64,000 nucleotides of DNA from Amantichitinum ursilacus (GCF_001294205.1 NZ_LAQT01000009.1:1-64000), one strand, 5' to 3'. Positions 19,801 to 28,655 are shown, counted from the first letter of the stretch. The notes: generated by a model from the sequence alone, not told the origin. Made by a program: numbers and translations.

Positions 19801-20499
19801 TGGTCGGGCATCGAATCGGAAGAAGTCAGCTACAACGCCGGCTACACCAATGTGCACGAGATGATTCCGTGGCGCACGCTGACCGGCCGCCAGCAGTTTT
19901 ATCAGGACCACCGCTGGATGCTCGATTTTGGCGAAGGCCTGTGCGCGTACAAGCCGCCGGTGGATCTGAAAACGGTCGCGCCCATGCTCAACAAATCGCC
20001 CAATGGCGAGAAAGAGATCGTCCTTAACTTCATCACGCCGCATCAGAAGTGGGGCATCCATTCCACCTATTCCGACAACCTGCGCATGCTGACGCTAAGC
20101 CGCGGCGGCCCGCACGTGTGGGTGTCCGAAGCCGACGCCATCAAGGCGGGGCTGGTGGATAACGACTGGGTGGAAGCGTTTAACAGCAACGGCACGCTGA
20201 CGGCCCGCGTGGTGGTGTCGCAACGCGTGCCCGACGGCATGATCCTGATGTACCACGCGCAAGAAAAAATCGTGAACGTGCCCGGCGCGGAAATGAGCGG
20301 CAAGCGCGGCGGCATCCATAACTCGGTAACGCGCACCGTGCTGAAACCCACGCACATGATCGGTGGCTACGCGCAGCAGGCCTACGGCTTTAACTACTAC
20401 GGCACCGTGGGCGCCAACCGCGACGAGTTCGTTATTTTGCGCAAGATGAAAAACGTGGACTGGCTGCAGACCGCGCGCGTTGAAGGAGAAAAAGCATGA
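16801..20499 (+). CDS. narG: Respiratory nitrate reductase alpha subunit
   Basis: 1232 residues, full length. Reduces nitrate to nitrite at a Mo-bis-MGD centre on the cytoplasmic side. The FS0 iron-sulfur motif is HGVNCTGSC (about residues 50-58) with the fourth Cys in RGCPRGA near 93. The molybdenum Asp lies in TRTPDAHFYTEVRYKG near residue 263. The N-terminal RLKFLSRTRETF resembles the vestigial twin-arginine leader of NarG. The stop overlaps the start of narH. The 130-bp region upstream shows no clear FNR or NarL box that I could defend. Confidence 0.97.
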   Translation: MSHFLDRLKFLSRTRETFADGHGAVVNEDRKWEDGYRNRWAHDKVVRSTHGVNCTGSCSWRVFVKNGLITWELQQTDYPRTRPDLPNHEPRGCPRGASYSWYVYSAQRVKYPLIRGRLAALWRDARKTLGPIEAWQSIVEDPIKAASYKQVRGQGGFVRAQWDEVTEIIAAANAYTIKQYGPDRVIGFSPIPAMSMVSYAAGARYLGLIGGVPLSFYDWYCDLPPASPQVWGEQTDVPESADWYNSTYLMVWGSNIPMTRTPDAHFYTEVRYKGTKTVAVSSDFGEMAKFGDLWMAPRQGTDAALAMAMGHVVLNEFHKNGQSAYFRDYGKQYTDFPMLVMLRQHGAGVVPDHFLRASMLPNDLGETVNPDWKTVMVDADSGALVVPNGTIGSRWNEAEGRKGKWNLEMKNLADGCDIDPQLSLKGTHDQIASVGFSCFGGEAEDLLFRNVPARRVALKDGSIALVATVYDLMLANYGVDNGMGGEHVASAYDQDIPYTPAWQVKHTGVPARDVEIIAREFAQNAHDTQGKSMVVVGAALNHWFHNDMTYRGIINLLMMCGCVGKSGGGWAHYVGQEKLRPQPGWTPLAFALDWQRPARQMNGTSFFYAHTSQWRHERLGVSEILGPTADAARYQDMALIDFNAKAERMGWLPSAPQLETNPLDVARQAEAAGVNPVGFAAQALKAGTLNMSCDDPDNPKNFPRNLFVWRSNLLGSSGKGHEYFLKYLLGTQNAVFSDETDAIKPTEVKIRPAAEGKLDLLTVLDFRMSTTCLYGDIVLPTATWYEKDDLNTSDMHPFIHPLSEAVQPLWQSKSDWEIYKAIAARFTEIAGPYLGTQKDLVLTPLMHDSPGELGQPFAPKDWKLGECDLIPGKTAPNMTVVERDYTRIYEKFTTVGPLLKKVNNGGKGIFWQTGSEIDELALLNGVAANGQPRLNTAIDAAEMILTLAPETNGHVSVKAWAALSQVTGRDHTHLARGREHDKIRFRDVQAQPRKIISSPTWSGIESEEVSYNAGYTNVHEMIPWRTLTGRQQFYQDHRWMLDFGEGLCAYKPPVDLKTVAPMLNKSPNGEKEIVLNFITPHQKWGIHSTYSDNLRMLTLSRGGPHVWVSEADAIKAGLVDNDWVEAFNSNGTLTARVVVSQRVPDGMILMYHAQEKIVNVPGAEMSGKRGGIHNSVTRTVLKPTHMIGGYAQQAYGFNYYGTVGANRDEFVILRKMKNVDWLQTARVEGEKA

Positions 20500-22046
20500 A
20501 AATCCGCGCCCAAGTGGCCATGGTGCTTAACCTGGACAAATGCATCGGCTGTCATACCTGTTCGGTGACCTGTAAAAACGTGTGGACCAGTCGCGATGGC
20601 GTCGAATACGCGTGGTTTAACAACGTCGAAACCAAGCCCGGCATCGGCTACCCCAAAGAATGGCAAAACCAGAAAAAATGGCGCGGCGGCTGGCAGCGTT
20701 TGCCCTCGGGCAAGCTGGAGCCGCGCCAGGGCGGCAAGTTGCGCATTCTGGCCAGCCTGTTTGCCAATCCGCATCTGCCCGAAATCGACGATTACTACGA
20801 GCCGTTTACCTTCGATTACGCGCATCTGCAAAACGCGCCGGAATCAAAAACGCCGCCCACCGCGCAACCGGTTTCGGTGCTGACCGGCAAGATCATGGAC
20901 AAGATCAACTGGGGCCCCAACTGGGAAGATGACCTCGGCGGCGAATTCGCGGCGCGCTCTAAAGACGCCTTGTTTGAAGGCATCCAGAAAGACATCCACG
21001 CCACGTTTGAAAACACCTTCATGATGTATTTGCCGCGCCTGTGCGAGCACTGCCTTAACCCGGCCTGTGTGGCGTCGTGTCCGTCCGGCTCGGTGTACAA
21101 GCGCGAGGACGATGGCATTGTATTGGTGGACCAGGACAAATGCCGCGGCTGGCGTATGTGTATTTCGGGCTGTCCGTACAAAAAGATTTTCTACAACTGG
21201 CAGTCGGGCAAAGCCGAGAAATGCACGTTCTGTTATCCGCGCATTGAGGGTGGCCAACCCACAGTGTGTTCGGAATCGTGTGTGGGCCGCATCCGTTATC
21301 TGGGTGTGATGTTGTACGACGCCGACCGCATTGCCGACGCCGCCAGCATGGCGGACGAAAAAGACCTGTACCAATCGCAGATGGACCTGTTTCTTGATCC
21401 GCATTCACCCGAGGTGCAGGCCGAGGCGCTGAAGCAGGGCATACCGCAGTCGTGGCTGGATGCCGCCGTGCGTTCGCCGGTCTACAAAATGGCGATGCAG
21501 TGGAAGATTGCGTTTCCGTTGCATCCGGAATACCGCACGCTGCCGATGGTTTGGTACGTGCCGCCGCTGTCGCCGATCCAGTCGGCCGCCGAACGCGGCG
21601 TGCTGGGCAAAAACGGCATCTTGCCGGACGTGAAGGAACTGCGGATTCCGGTGCGTTATCTGGCCAATCTGTTGACTGCGGGCGACGAAGCGCCCGTGCT
21701 GAACGCGCTGGACCGCATGCTGGCCATGCGCGCGTGGATGCGGCAAAAGTCGGTGCATGGCACCGAAAACCAGGACGTGCTCGACCAGGTGGGCCTGACC
21801 GCCGCCGAGGTCAACGAGATGTACCAACTGATGGCCATCGCCAATTACGAAGACCGCTTTGTGATTCCCGGCAGCCACAAAGAAATGGTGGAAGACAGCT
21901 TTAACGAAAAGGGCGCATGCGGCTTTACCTTTGGCAACGGCTGCTCGGGTGGCGTGTCGCCGCAGGGGCTGTTTGGTCAACGCGCCAAAGGCATCGTGCA
22001 TCGCATCGACCTGCCTGTTTCGCGCAAACAAGCGGAGGTGGAATGA
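20496..22046 (+). CDS. narH: Respiratory nitrate reductase beta subunit
   Basis: 516 residues. Carries electrons from NarI haem to NarG through four clusters. Cys16, 19, 22 and 26 form the first motif (CIGCHTCSVTC); further motifs are CEHCLNPACVASC, CRGWRMCISGC and CTFCYPRIEGG...CSESC. The Trp in CRGWRMC replaces a Cys, as expected for the [3Fe-4S] cluster. Start overlaps the narG stop; the stop overlaps the narJ start. Confidence 0.97.
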   Translation: MKIRAQVAMVLNLDKCIGCHTCSVTCKNVWTSRDGVEYAWFNNVETKPGIGYPKEWQNQKKWRGGWQRLPSGKLEPRQGGKLRILASLFANPHLPEIDDYYEPFTFDYAHLQNAPESKTPPTAQPVSVLTGKIMDKINWGPNWEDDLGGEFAARSKDALFEGIQKDIHATFENTFMMYLPRLCEHCLNPACVASCPSGSVYKREDDGIVLVDQDKCRGWRMCISGCPYKKIFYNWQSGKAEKCTFCYPRIEGGQPTVCSESCVGRIRYLGVMLYDADRIADAASMADEKDLYQSQMDLFLDPHSPEVQAEALKQGIPQSWLDAAVRSPVYKMAMQWKIAFPLHPEYRTLPMVWYVPPLSPIQSAAERGVLGKNGILPDVKELRIPVRYLANLLTAGDEAPVLNALDRMLAMRAWMRQKSVHGTENQDVLDQVGLTAAEVNEMYQLMAIANYEDRFVIPGSHKEMVEDSFNEKGACGFTFGNGCSGGVSPQGLFGQRAKGIVHRIDLPVSRKQAEVE

Positions 22047-22714
22047 TGCAACGCGCACAGTTTCCCACGCTGCATTTCCAGGTGATGTCGGCCTTGCTGC
22101 AATACCCGGAGCAGGATCTGCTCGACGCCTTGCCCGAACTGGACGGCGTGCTGGCCGACGCGCCAGGCGGGCTACGCCTGAAGCTGGCGCCGCTGCTGCA
22201 AGCGCTCAGCCAGACGCCGCTGCTGCAAGCACAAGAACGCTACGTCGATACCTTTGATCGCGGTCGCAAATACTCGCTGCATCTGTTTGAACATATCCAT
22301 GGTGAAAGCCGCGATCGTGGCCCGGCCATGGTCGATTTGATGGAAGCGTACAAGCAGCACGGTCTGCAGATCGAGGCCAGCGAGCTGCCCGATTATCTGC
22401 CCTTGATGCTGGAGTTTCTCGGCGGGGTGTCGCCGCAGATTGCGCTGTCGTTTCTGGATGAAGCCGTGCACGTGATCGCCGTGATTGGCGAGCGGCTAAC
22501 GGCAGTGGCGTCGCCCTATGCCTGCGTGTTTAGCGCGTTGGTTAGCCTGGCCAGCGTTACGCCGTTGCCGCTGGTGCAACCGCCAGTGCGTGATATGGAC
22601 GAGGCGCTTGAAACCTTCGGCCCCGATCTGCAAGGCGTGGAACCGTTGCTGGGCAAGGCCGGCCCGCAGACCGTGCAGTTCTACCCGCGTCCCGCACCGC
22701 GCCCGGCGCTCTGA
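22043..22714 (+). CDS. narJ: Nitrate reductase assembly chaperone
   Basis: 223 residues from the first codon of ATGATG, which overlaps the narH stop and follows GGAGGTGG. All-helical protein with LEHIHGESRDRGPAM-type NarJ/DmsD signature (here LFEHIHGESRDRGPAMVDLM) around residue 87. It binds apo-NarG and holds it for cofactor loading before membrane attachment; not part of the final enzyme. Confidence 0.95.
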   Translation: MMQRAQFPTLHFQVMSALLQYPEQDLLDALPELDGVLADAPGGLRLKLAPLLQALSQTPLLQAQERYVDTFDRGRKYSLHLFEHIHGESRDRGPAMVDLMEAYKQHGLQIEASELPDYLPLMLEFLGGVSPQIALSFLDEAVHVIAVIGERLTAVASPYACVFSALVSLASVTPLPLVQPPVRDMDEALETFGPDLQGVEPLLGKAGPQTVQFYPRPAPRPAL

Positions 22715-22740
22715 CGCCGGTTCGATCAAGGAATACAGCA

Positions 22741-23418
22741 ATGAACGATTTTCTGTTTGGCATCTATCCCTATATCGCGCTGGCCATCTTTTTGTTTGGC
22801 AGCCTGGTGCGCTTCGAGCGCGAACAATATTCGTGGAAAAGTGAATCAACACAGTTGATTCGCCGCGGCCAATTGCGGCTGGGCTCGTACCTGTTTCATA
22901 TCGGCATTCTGATGGTGTTTGTGGGCCATCTGGGCGGGCTGCTGACGCCGCTGGCGCTGTGGGATGCGCTGGGGGTGTCGCATGGCGTCAAGCAAATGAT
23001 TGCGATGGTGGCCGGGGGCGTGTTTGGCAGTATGGCGTTGGTCGGGCTGGCGCTCATGATCTACCGCCGCGTCAGCGACGCTCGCCTGCGCGCCATGACC
23101 ACGTGGCGCGACAAGCTCACGCTGGGCTGGATAGGCGTCACCTTGTTGCTGGGTCTTTCCACCATTCTGGTGTCCAGAGACCATCTGGACGGCCATATGA
23201 TGACGTTGTTCATGGCGTGGGCGCAGCACATCGTCACCTGCCGCCCGGATGCCGCCGCATTGGTGGCCGACGCGCCGATGGTGTTCAAGCTGCACATGCT
23301 GATGGGTATGACCTTGTTTGTGATTTTTCCGTTTACCCGACTGGTGCATGTGTGGAGCGGCTTTGGCACCGCCAGCTATCTGCTGCGCGCCTGGCAAGTG
23401 GTGCGTCCGCGCCAGTAA
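22741..23418 (+). CDS. narI: Respiratory nitrate reductase gamma subunit (cytochrome b)
   Basis: 225 residues, five membrane segments. Histidines in the second segment (FHIGILMVFVGHLGG) and in the last one (FKLHMLMGMTLF and RLVHVWSG) are the expected ligands of the two b haems. Oxidises quinol at the periplasmic face and passes electrons to NarH. Preceded by GGAATACAGC and followed by a strong terminator, so narGHJI is a closed operon. Confidence 0.96.
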   Translation: MNDFLFGIYPYIALAIFLFGSLVRFEREQYSWKSESTQLIRRGQLRLGSYLFHIGILMVFVGHLGGLLTPLALWDALGVSHGVKQMIAMVAGGVFGSMALVGLALMIYRRVSDARLRAMTTWRDKLTLGWIGVTLLLGLSTILVSRDHLDGHMMTLFMAWAQHIVTCRPDAAALVADAPMVFKLHMLMGMTLFVIFPFTRLVHVWSGFGTASYLLRAWQVVRPRQ

Positions 23419-23437
23419 ACACAGCGGCAACCATCAG

Positions 23438-23472
23438 GCCGGATGGCGCTGCTGCCGTCCGGCTTGTTTTTT
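23438..23472 (+). terminator. Terminator after narI
   Basis: Stem GCCGGATGGC / GCCGTCCGGC with a short loop, followed by TTGTTTTTT. It ends narGHJI and implies that narXL has its own promoter in 23473-23616. Confidence 0.88.
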
Positions 23473-23616
23473 GCTGCGTTGGGGTGGGCGAGCGCGCCCT
23501 TGCGGGTGAACAATACGCAGCAGCGCAATGGTGCGCATGCGGCGTCATGGCGTTTATGCCAACCGCGCCTGCGCGCCGCAGTGGCGTCGCCCCTACAACG
23601 GATCAAGAAAAACTGC

Positions 23617-25593
23617 ATGCCCAACCCACCCACCACGCCTGATCTGTCCAGCCCGTTGTCGCTTGGCCGGCAGTTGTCGGCGCGCGTGCTGGCCATTTTG
23701 TTGCTGACGCTGGCCGTGGGCCTGGGCGCGATTGCCATTACGCTGCATCTGTCGTGGCAACTGGAAGGCGCGGGTGCCGCCATCAATGCTGCAGGCAGCC
23801 TGCGCATGCGCACCTACCATATGGCGCTGACGCTGGAACACTACGCCGCCGCACCGGACCCCGGCCGCATCCGCAGTTTGCGCGACGAGCGCGCCCAGTT
23901 TGATCGCACGCTGACGCTGTTGCGCGATGGCGATCCGGCGCGCCCCTTGTATCTGCCCGATGACCCCTCGGTGCGTCTGCAATTCAAGCAGATCGAAGCC
24001 GATTACCAGCATTGGGTTACCCGCTGGTTAGACCCGGCGATCGCTGGCCAGGCCTTGTCTGACCCGGTGGCGGCGCGCGCCGATCTCGACCGCTTTGTTA
24101 ATCGCGTCAATATGCTGGTGATGTCGATTGAACAGCTTAATTCGCAGCGCACGATGTGGCTGCGCATGTCGCAGATGTTTTTGATTGCGTTGGCGATTGC
24201 CGGGGCAGTTACGCAAATCTATCTGATGTTCTTGCTGATTTTCCGGCCGCTGTCGCGTTTGCGCGATGGCATTGCCCGCATGGCAGAACAGGACTTTACC
24301 GTGCGCTTGCCGGTGGAAACCCGCGACGAATTTGGCGAAGTGCAGGAGAGCTTTAACCATATGGCCGATCGGCTGGCCGCCGCCTATGGCTCGCTGGAAA
24401 AACGCGTTGCGGAAAAAACCGCCGAGCTGCATGGCCAGAACCGCGAGTTGTCGCTGCTGTACGACGTAGTGGCCTTCGTCACCCGGCCGCAGACCTCGCA
24501 TGCGCTGTGTCGCGGCGTGCTGGAACGGCTGGTGACGTGGTTTGACGCCAGCGCGGGCAGCGTGCGCGTAATCGACCCGCTGCAGGACACCGCCTGGCTG
24601 ATCAGCAGTATTGGCTTGCCCGATGGCCTGCGTGACGCCGAGCGCTGCCGCCATCCGCAGGAATGTCATTGCGGCGCGGCGCGATATGGTCAGCCCGTCA
24701 GCGTGCACATGCGCTACAGCGCGCTGCTTCCGCAACTGCCCTGTGCCGAGGCCGGTTTTGCCCAGGTTTACGCGCTGCCGGTGGTGGCCGGCGAATCGAG
24801 TCTGGGCCATATCACGTTGCACTTCGCCCAGTCGCGCCCGATGGCCGAACGCGAAAAGCAGTTGCTGGCCTCGGTGGGCCAGCATCTGGGCATTGCCCTC
24901 GAAAACGTGCGTCTGGCCGCGCGCGAACGCGAACTGGCGGTATCCGAAGAGCGCAACCTGATGGCGCAAGGTCTGCACGACAGCATTGCCCAAGGCTTGA
25001 ATTTCCTGAACCTGCAAGTACAGATGCTCGACGATTCGCTCAAGCGCGGCGCGCTGGACGAGGCGCACGATGCGGTGCCGCTGTTGCGCGCGGGCATCAC
25101 CGAGAGTTACGACGATGTGCGCGAGCTGCTGCTCAATTTCCGCACCCGGCTGCAAGCGGGCGATCTGCCCGGCACCCTGCGCACGGTCATCGACAAATTC
25201 CGCCAGCAAACCGGCATCGCCATTACCTTGACGCTGAGCGGGCAGGGCCGCCCCTTGCTGGCCGATGCGCAATTGCAACTGCTGTTTATCCTGCAAGAAG
25301 CGCTGTCGAACGTGCGCAAGCATGCCAACGCCAGCAAAGTCGAAGTACTGTTGCACAACGACACACCCTTGCGTCTGATGATCAAGGACAACGGTGGCGG
25401 GTTTGATCCGGCCCGCATGGCCGAGCGCGCGGAGCGGCACGTTGGCCTCAGCATCATGCAAGAGCGCGCCGAGCGGCTGGGCGCGCAATTGCAACTGGAT
25501 AACGATCATGGCGTGACGGTCACGTTGACGCTGCCCGCTGTCGCCGCTGATGATGCGCCCTCCTTATCCCGACAAGAGTATCCGCATGGCTAG
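23617..25593 (+). CDS. narX: Nitrate/nitrite sensor histidine kinase
   Basis: 658 residues from ATG 23617; the frame is open further upstream but through the terminator. Order: membrane segment about 23-45; periplasmic domain starting with a P-box (INAAGSLRMRTYHMALTLE, residues 55-73) that binds nitrate; second membrane segment 186-210; HAMP; a central Cys module (CRHPQECHCG near 343); HisKA_3 with the phospho-His in QGLHDSIAQG near 454; HATPase with NVRKHANA and DNGGGFDPA. It phosphorylates NarL. The P-box points to NarX or NarQ; the Cys module favours NarX. Confidence 0.92.
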   Translation: MPNPPTTPDLSSPLSLGRQLSARVLAILLLTLAVGLGAIAITLHLSWQLEGAGAAINAAGSLRMRTYHMALTLEHYAAAPDPGRIRSLRDERAQFDRTLTLLRDGDPARPLYLPDDPSVRLQFKQIEADYQHWVTRWLDPAIAGQALSDPVAARADLDRFVNRVNMLVMSIEQLNSQRTMWLRMSQMFLIALAIAGAVTQIYLMFLLIFRPLSRLRDGIARMAEQDFTVRLPVETRDEFGEVQESFNHMADRLAAAYGSLEKRVAEKTAELHGQNRELSLLYDVVAFVTRPQTSHALCRGVLERLVTWFDASAGSVRVIDPLQDTAWLISSIGLPDGLRDAERCRHPQECHCGAARYGQPVSVHMRYSALLPQLPCAEAGFAQVYALPVVAGESSLGHITLHFAQSRPMAEREKQLLASVGQHLGIALENVRLAARERELAVSEERNLMAQGLHDSIAQGLNFLNLQVQMLDDSLKRGALDEAHDAVPLLRAGITESYDDVRELLLNFRTRLQAGDLPGTLRTVIDKFRQQTGIAITLTLSGQGRPLLADAQLQLLFILQEALSNVRKHANASKVEVLLHNDTPLRLMIKDNGGGFDPARMAERAERHVGLSIMQERAERLGAQLQLDNDHGVTVTLTLPAVAADDAPSLSRQEYPHG

Positions 25594-26257
25594 TGCAATC
25601 CGCGTCTTGCTGGTCGACGATCACACGCTGTTTCGCAGCGGCATCCGCTTGCTGCTAAGCCGTCATGCCGATCTGGACGTGGTAGGCGAAGCCGCGGATG
25701 GCGCCGAGGCCATCAAACTGGCGCACACATTGCAGCCCGATGTAGTGCTGCTTGATTTGAATATGCCGGGTTTGTCAGGCGTGGAAGCGCTCAAGCTGAT
25801 GCTGCAAGCCACGCCCACGCTGGCCGTGCTGATGCTGACGGTGTCGGAAGACGCGGAAGATTTGACCACCGCTTTGCGCGCCGGCGCATGCGGTTATTTG
25901 CTGAAGAACATCGACGCCGATTACCTGATCAGCGCCATCCACCGCGCGCATGCAGGCGAAGCCGTGGTGGCCGAAGCGATGACCGCCAAGCTGGTGCAAC
26001 AACTGCGCGTGGCCCCCAGCGTTGCGGTTGCCGCGCCGCGCGGTGACGAAATGCTCACGCCGCGCGAACGCGAAATCCTGTCCTGTCTGGCCTTGGGCGA
26101 GAGCAACAAGCTGATCGCTCGCCGTCTGGATCTGGCGGAAAGCACCATCAAGATCCATGTGCAGAACATCCTCAAAAAGCTGGGTCTGTCCAGCCGCGTG
26201 CAGGCTGCGGTGTATGCGGTGGAACACGGTCTGGCGGGCAGCGACAACGGCCAGTAA
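25586..26257 (+). CDS. narL: Nitrate/nitrite response regulator
   Basis: 223 residues from the ATG that overlaps narX by 8 bases. Receiver domain with the acidic pair in LLVDDH and phospho-acceptor Asp57 (VLLDLNMPG). The C-terminal LuxR-type helix-turn-helix starts LTPREREILSCLALGESNK and ends KKLGLSSRVQAAVYA. Normal length for NarL/NarP. Expected target is the nar promoters of this locus. Confidence 0.94.
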   Translation: MASAIRVLLVDDHTLFRSGIRLLLSRHADLDVVGEAADGAEAIKLAHTLQPDVVLLDLNMPGLSGVEALKLMLQATPTLAVLMLTVSEDAEDLTTALRAGACGYLLKNIDADYLISAIHRAHAGEAVVAEAMTAKLVQQLRVAPSVAVAAPRGDEMLTPREREILSCLALGESNKLIARRLDLAESTIKIHVQNILKKLGLSSRVQAAVYAVEHGLAGSDNGQ

Positions 26258-26266
26258 GGCCGCGCG

Positions 26267-26677
26267 TTACACATCCAGATAGATCAGGTCCACATCCAGG
26301 CATAGATCGGGTTTGGCGTCCGAAACCACGTCGATGGGCGTAGCGGCAAATTGCGCCCGTGCCGCTGCCAGCTGTTGCTGCAACGGCTTCAGCGAGCGCA
26401 GATACCCGCTGGAGGGTTTGGCGATCCGGGTAAAGTACTGCGCCTGGATTTCGACATACGCCTTTTGATTGGACACATTCTTCCAGGCGCACGCCTTGTC
26501 GTGATCGGCCGGGTCGGCCAGATTCTCCAGCAACACAAATCGCGCGTTCTGCTCCAGCACCAGCAAGCGCTGCGTGTATTTCAGCGCTTTGACTTGCGCA
26601 TCATCCAGCGTGGGCGCGGCATAAGCCGGGCCCGCAAGCGCCAACAGCAAAAGCAGCGGCAGGGTACGTGCAAACAT
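26267..26677 (-). CDS. Exported protein of unknown function
   Basis: 136 residues with a clear Sec signal peptide (MFARTLPLLLLLALAGPAYA, probable cut after AYA). The mature part is helical with two Cys (KACAWKN, DLCLDVD) that could pair. I do not recognise a family. It converges on narL with a 9-base gap. Bases 26678-26875 upstream contain no gene; ACTTGATAAGT at about 26733 is a short palindrome of unknown meaning. Confidence 0.6.
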   Translation of the reverse strand: MFARTLPLLLLLALAGPAYAAPTLDDAQVKALKYTQRLLVLEQNARFVLLENLADPADHDKACAWKNVSNQKAYVEIQAQYFTRIAKPSSGYLRSLKPLQQQLAAARAQFAATPIDVVSDAKPDLCLDVDLIYLDV

Positions 26678-26875
26678 GGTGGCAATTCCGGCGGTGGAGG
26701 GGTTCCGCGTGTCATGTCTTCCGCAGGCGGATTACTTGATAAGTAGACCACTACGGCGGTCCGCGACGCGCTTTGCGCAAAGAAACGCCTTGTTTTACGC
26801 CAGGCGTCGCAAACGGCCAGCTTCCAACATCCGCTTGACGACGCGCCGCGTCATGCAACGAGCCCCGCGCCAGGC

Positions 26876-27445
26876 TTAGCGCGCGGGCCACCAATGCCAG
26901 CCATGGGCTGCGCGGCGCAGCTCAAACCGGCATAGCGGCGGTACCTGAATACGCGTGAATGCCACTGCCGGCGCGCCCAGCGCATGCAGAATCGCGGCGC
27001 GGATCACCATCGGATGCGTTAGCGCCACGATCTCGCTGGCGTGCTCCGTGGCGGCCAGTTGGTCCAGCCACGCGCCTACGCGCTGCAGCACATCGCTAAA
27101 ACAGGCCGCGCCGCCTGCGGGTGCGTCAGGGTGTTGCAACCACGCGGCCAGCGCATCGGGCTCGGCGCTGGCCACATCGCCCAGGCTTTGCCCATGCCAA
27201 CGGCCGTAGTCCATATCGGCCAATGCCACTTCCACCTGGGCCGGGCGCGGCAGCAAGGCGGCGGTGGCCAAAGCCAGTGCCGATGGCGCGCACAGCAGCC
27301 GCGCGTCGGCAGGCAGCCATTCGGTTAGACCACACGCCAGCGTCTCGCGTACACCGCGCTCATCCAGCGTTTCGTCGTCCGGAAAACACCCCTTGCGCAC
27401 CGCAGTGGTGGCGGCAAGGCTGAACAGATGCAAGCGCGTGGTCAT
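26876..27445 (-). CDS. Histidine-phosphatase-fold protein lacking the RHG motif
   Basis: 189 residues with the overall layout of the phosphoglycerate mutase/CobC fold: DMDYGRWHG (usual E-x-D-x-G-x-W-x-G) and a C-terminal THPMVIRAAIL (usual SHGGVIR). The N-terminal catalytic RHG is replaced by SLA (LHLFSLAATT), and the second arginine motif SPLRRARQTA reads APSALALATA. The phospho-accepting His and its Arg partners are therefore missing. It is divergent from cbtBA at the left edge of the cobalamin block, where an alpha-ribazole phosphatase would be expected. Likely a non-catalytic relative. Confidence 0.7.
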   Translation of the reverse strand: MTTRLHLFSLAATTAVRKGCFPDDETLDERGVRETLACGLTEWLPADARLLCAPSALALATAALLPRPAQVEVALADMDYGRWHGQSLGDVASAEPDALAAWLQHPDAPAGGAACFSDVLQRVGAWLDQLAATEHASEIVALTHPMVIRAAILHALGAPAVAFTRIQVPPLCRFELRRAAHGWHWWPAR

Positions 27446-27609
27446 GGCGGGGTCCGGGCAAAGTGAATACGCCGTTTGCAGGCGTGAAAAGAATTCAGTA
27501 CCGATTGCAGTCGGCCGCCATTAGAATGCCCGCAAAATCAAAAGGCAATACATGCCGATATCACTACAATGACGTGGTGTTTACCCAGCTTGCAATTCAG
27601 GAGAGATTT

Positions 27610-27822
27610 ATGAGCGAAGCCGTCCTCAATCCGGCCGTCGTTGAGCCCACCCCGATTCCGCTGGGCGAATGGCTGCCCTGGGCCGTGTTCGGTGGCCTGC
27701 TGGCGCTGATCGCGCTGTACTTTGTTGGCAGCGAGCAAGGCGCCACGGCCTTGTTCCAAGGCACCTATATCCACGAATTTGTGCACGACGGCCGCCATTT
27801 GCTCGGCTTTCCTTGTCACTAA
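27610..27822 (+). CDS. cbtB: CbtB cobalt-transport subunit
   Basis: 70 residues with one membrane helix (WAVFGGLLALIALYFVG) and a C-terminal metal-binding tail HEFVHDGRHLLGFPCH, the CbtB hallmark. ATG 27610 has CAGGAGAGA upstream; longer starts are rejected. Together with CbtA it forms a predicted cobalt uptake system. The 164-bp upstream region shows no recognisable cobalamin riboswitch. Confidence 0.92.
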   Translation: MSEAVLNPAVVEPTPIPLGEWLPWAVFGGLLALIALYFVGSEQGATALFQGTYIHEFVHDGRHLLGFPCH

Positions 27823-27834
27823 GCCGGGGTTCTT

Positions 27835-28578
27835 ATGGTTGGTCAATTATTGCTACGCGGCATGATCGCGGGCGTGGTCGCGGGCTTGCTCACGTTCTGC
27901 TTTGCCCGTATTGCGGGCGAGCCGCAAGTGGATCAGGCCATCGCCTTCGAGGAATCGAATGCGCATGCGCATCACCATCATGATGGCGAGGCCGACGAGC
28001 CCGAACAGGTCAGCCGGCAGACTCAGGCCGGCGTGGGCCTGTTAACCGGCGTAGTCACCTACGGCGCGGCCTTCGGCGGTTTGTTTGCGCTGACCTTTGC
28101 GTTGATCTACGGCCGCAGCAGCAAGCTGCCCGCGCGTCCGTTGGCCGCATGGATGGCGCTGGCGGGTTTTGTGGCGCTGACCATCGTGCCCAATCTCAAA
28201 TACCCGGCTAATCCGCCCGCAGTGGGCGATCCCGACACCATCGGCCTGCGCACCGCCTTGTTCTTCGGGATGATCGCGATTTCGCTGGTGGCGATGTTGG
28301 TCTCGCTGCGCGCGCGCAAAGCCATGGCCCAAACGCTGGGTCTGTGGAATGCCTCGATTGCGGCAGGCGTGTTGTTTATCGCGCTCATCGCCATTGCGCA
28401 GGCTTTGTTGCCCGACATCAACGAAGTGCCTGCCGCGTTCCCGGCCGTGCTGCTGTGGAAATTCCGCGTCGCCGCGCTGGGCATGCAAGCCATCATGTGG
28501 ACCACGTTGGGCTTGCTGTTTGGCCTGATGGCCGATCACAAAATGCGCGAACTGCGCGCCCCGGCGCTGGCGCACTAA
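27835..28578 (+). CDS. cbtA: CbtA cobalt-transport membrane protein
   Basis: 247 residues with about six membrane segments and a cytosolic or periplasmic His-rich loop (NAHAHHHHDGE, about residues 40-50) that would bind metal. Starts 12 bases after cbtB, so an operon of two. CbtA is usually under B12 control and next to cob genes, as here. Confidence 0.92.
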   Translation: MVGQLLLRGMIAGVVAGLLTFCFARIAGEPQVDQAIAFEESNAHAHHHHDGEADEPEQVSRQTQAGVGLLTGVVTYGAAFGGLFALTFALIYGRSSKLPARPLAAWMALAGFVALTIVPNLKYPANPPAVGDPDTIGLRTALFFGMIAISLVAMLVSLRARKAMAQTLGLWNASIAAGVLFIALIAIAQALLPDINEVPAAFPAVLLWKFRVAALGMQAIMWTTLGLLFGLMADHKMRELRAPALAH

Positions 28579-28596
28579 GCCCGCGTTATCGCGTTC

Positions 28597-28632
28597 CAAA
28601 AAAGGCCGGATCCATGCGATCCGGCCTTTTTA
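28597..28632. terminator. Bidirectional terminator between cbtA and cobM
   Basis: Stem AAAAGGCCGGATC / GATCCGGCCTTTT around loop CATGC, with A and T runs outside both arms. It serves the convergent cbtBA and cobMKL operons. Confidence 0.92.
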
Positions 28633-28655
28633 CGTTTGCGCGACCACGCCGCCAT

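Noticed and set aside
23443-23616. N-terminal extension of NarX
   Set aside because: The open frame crosses the narI terminator; the ATG at 23617 gives the expected N-terminus.
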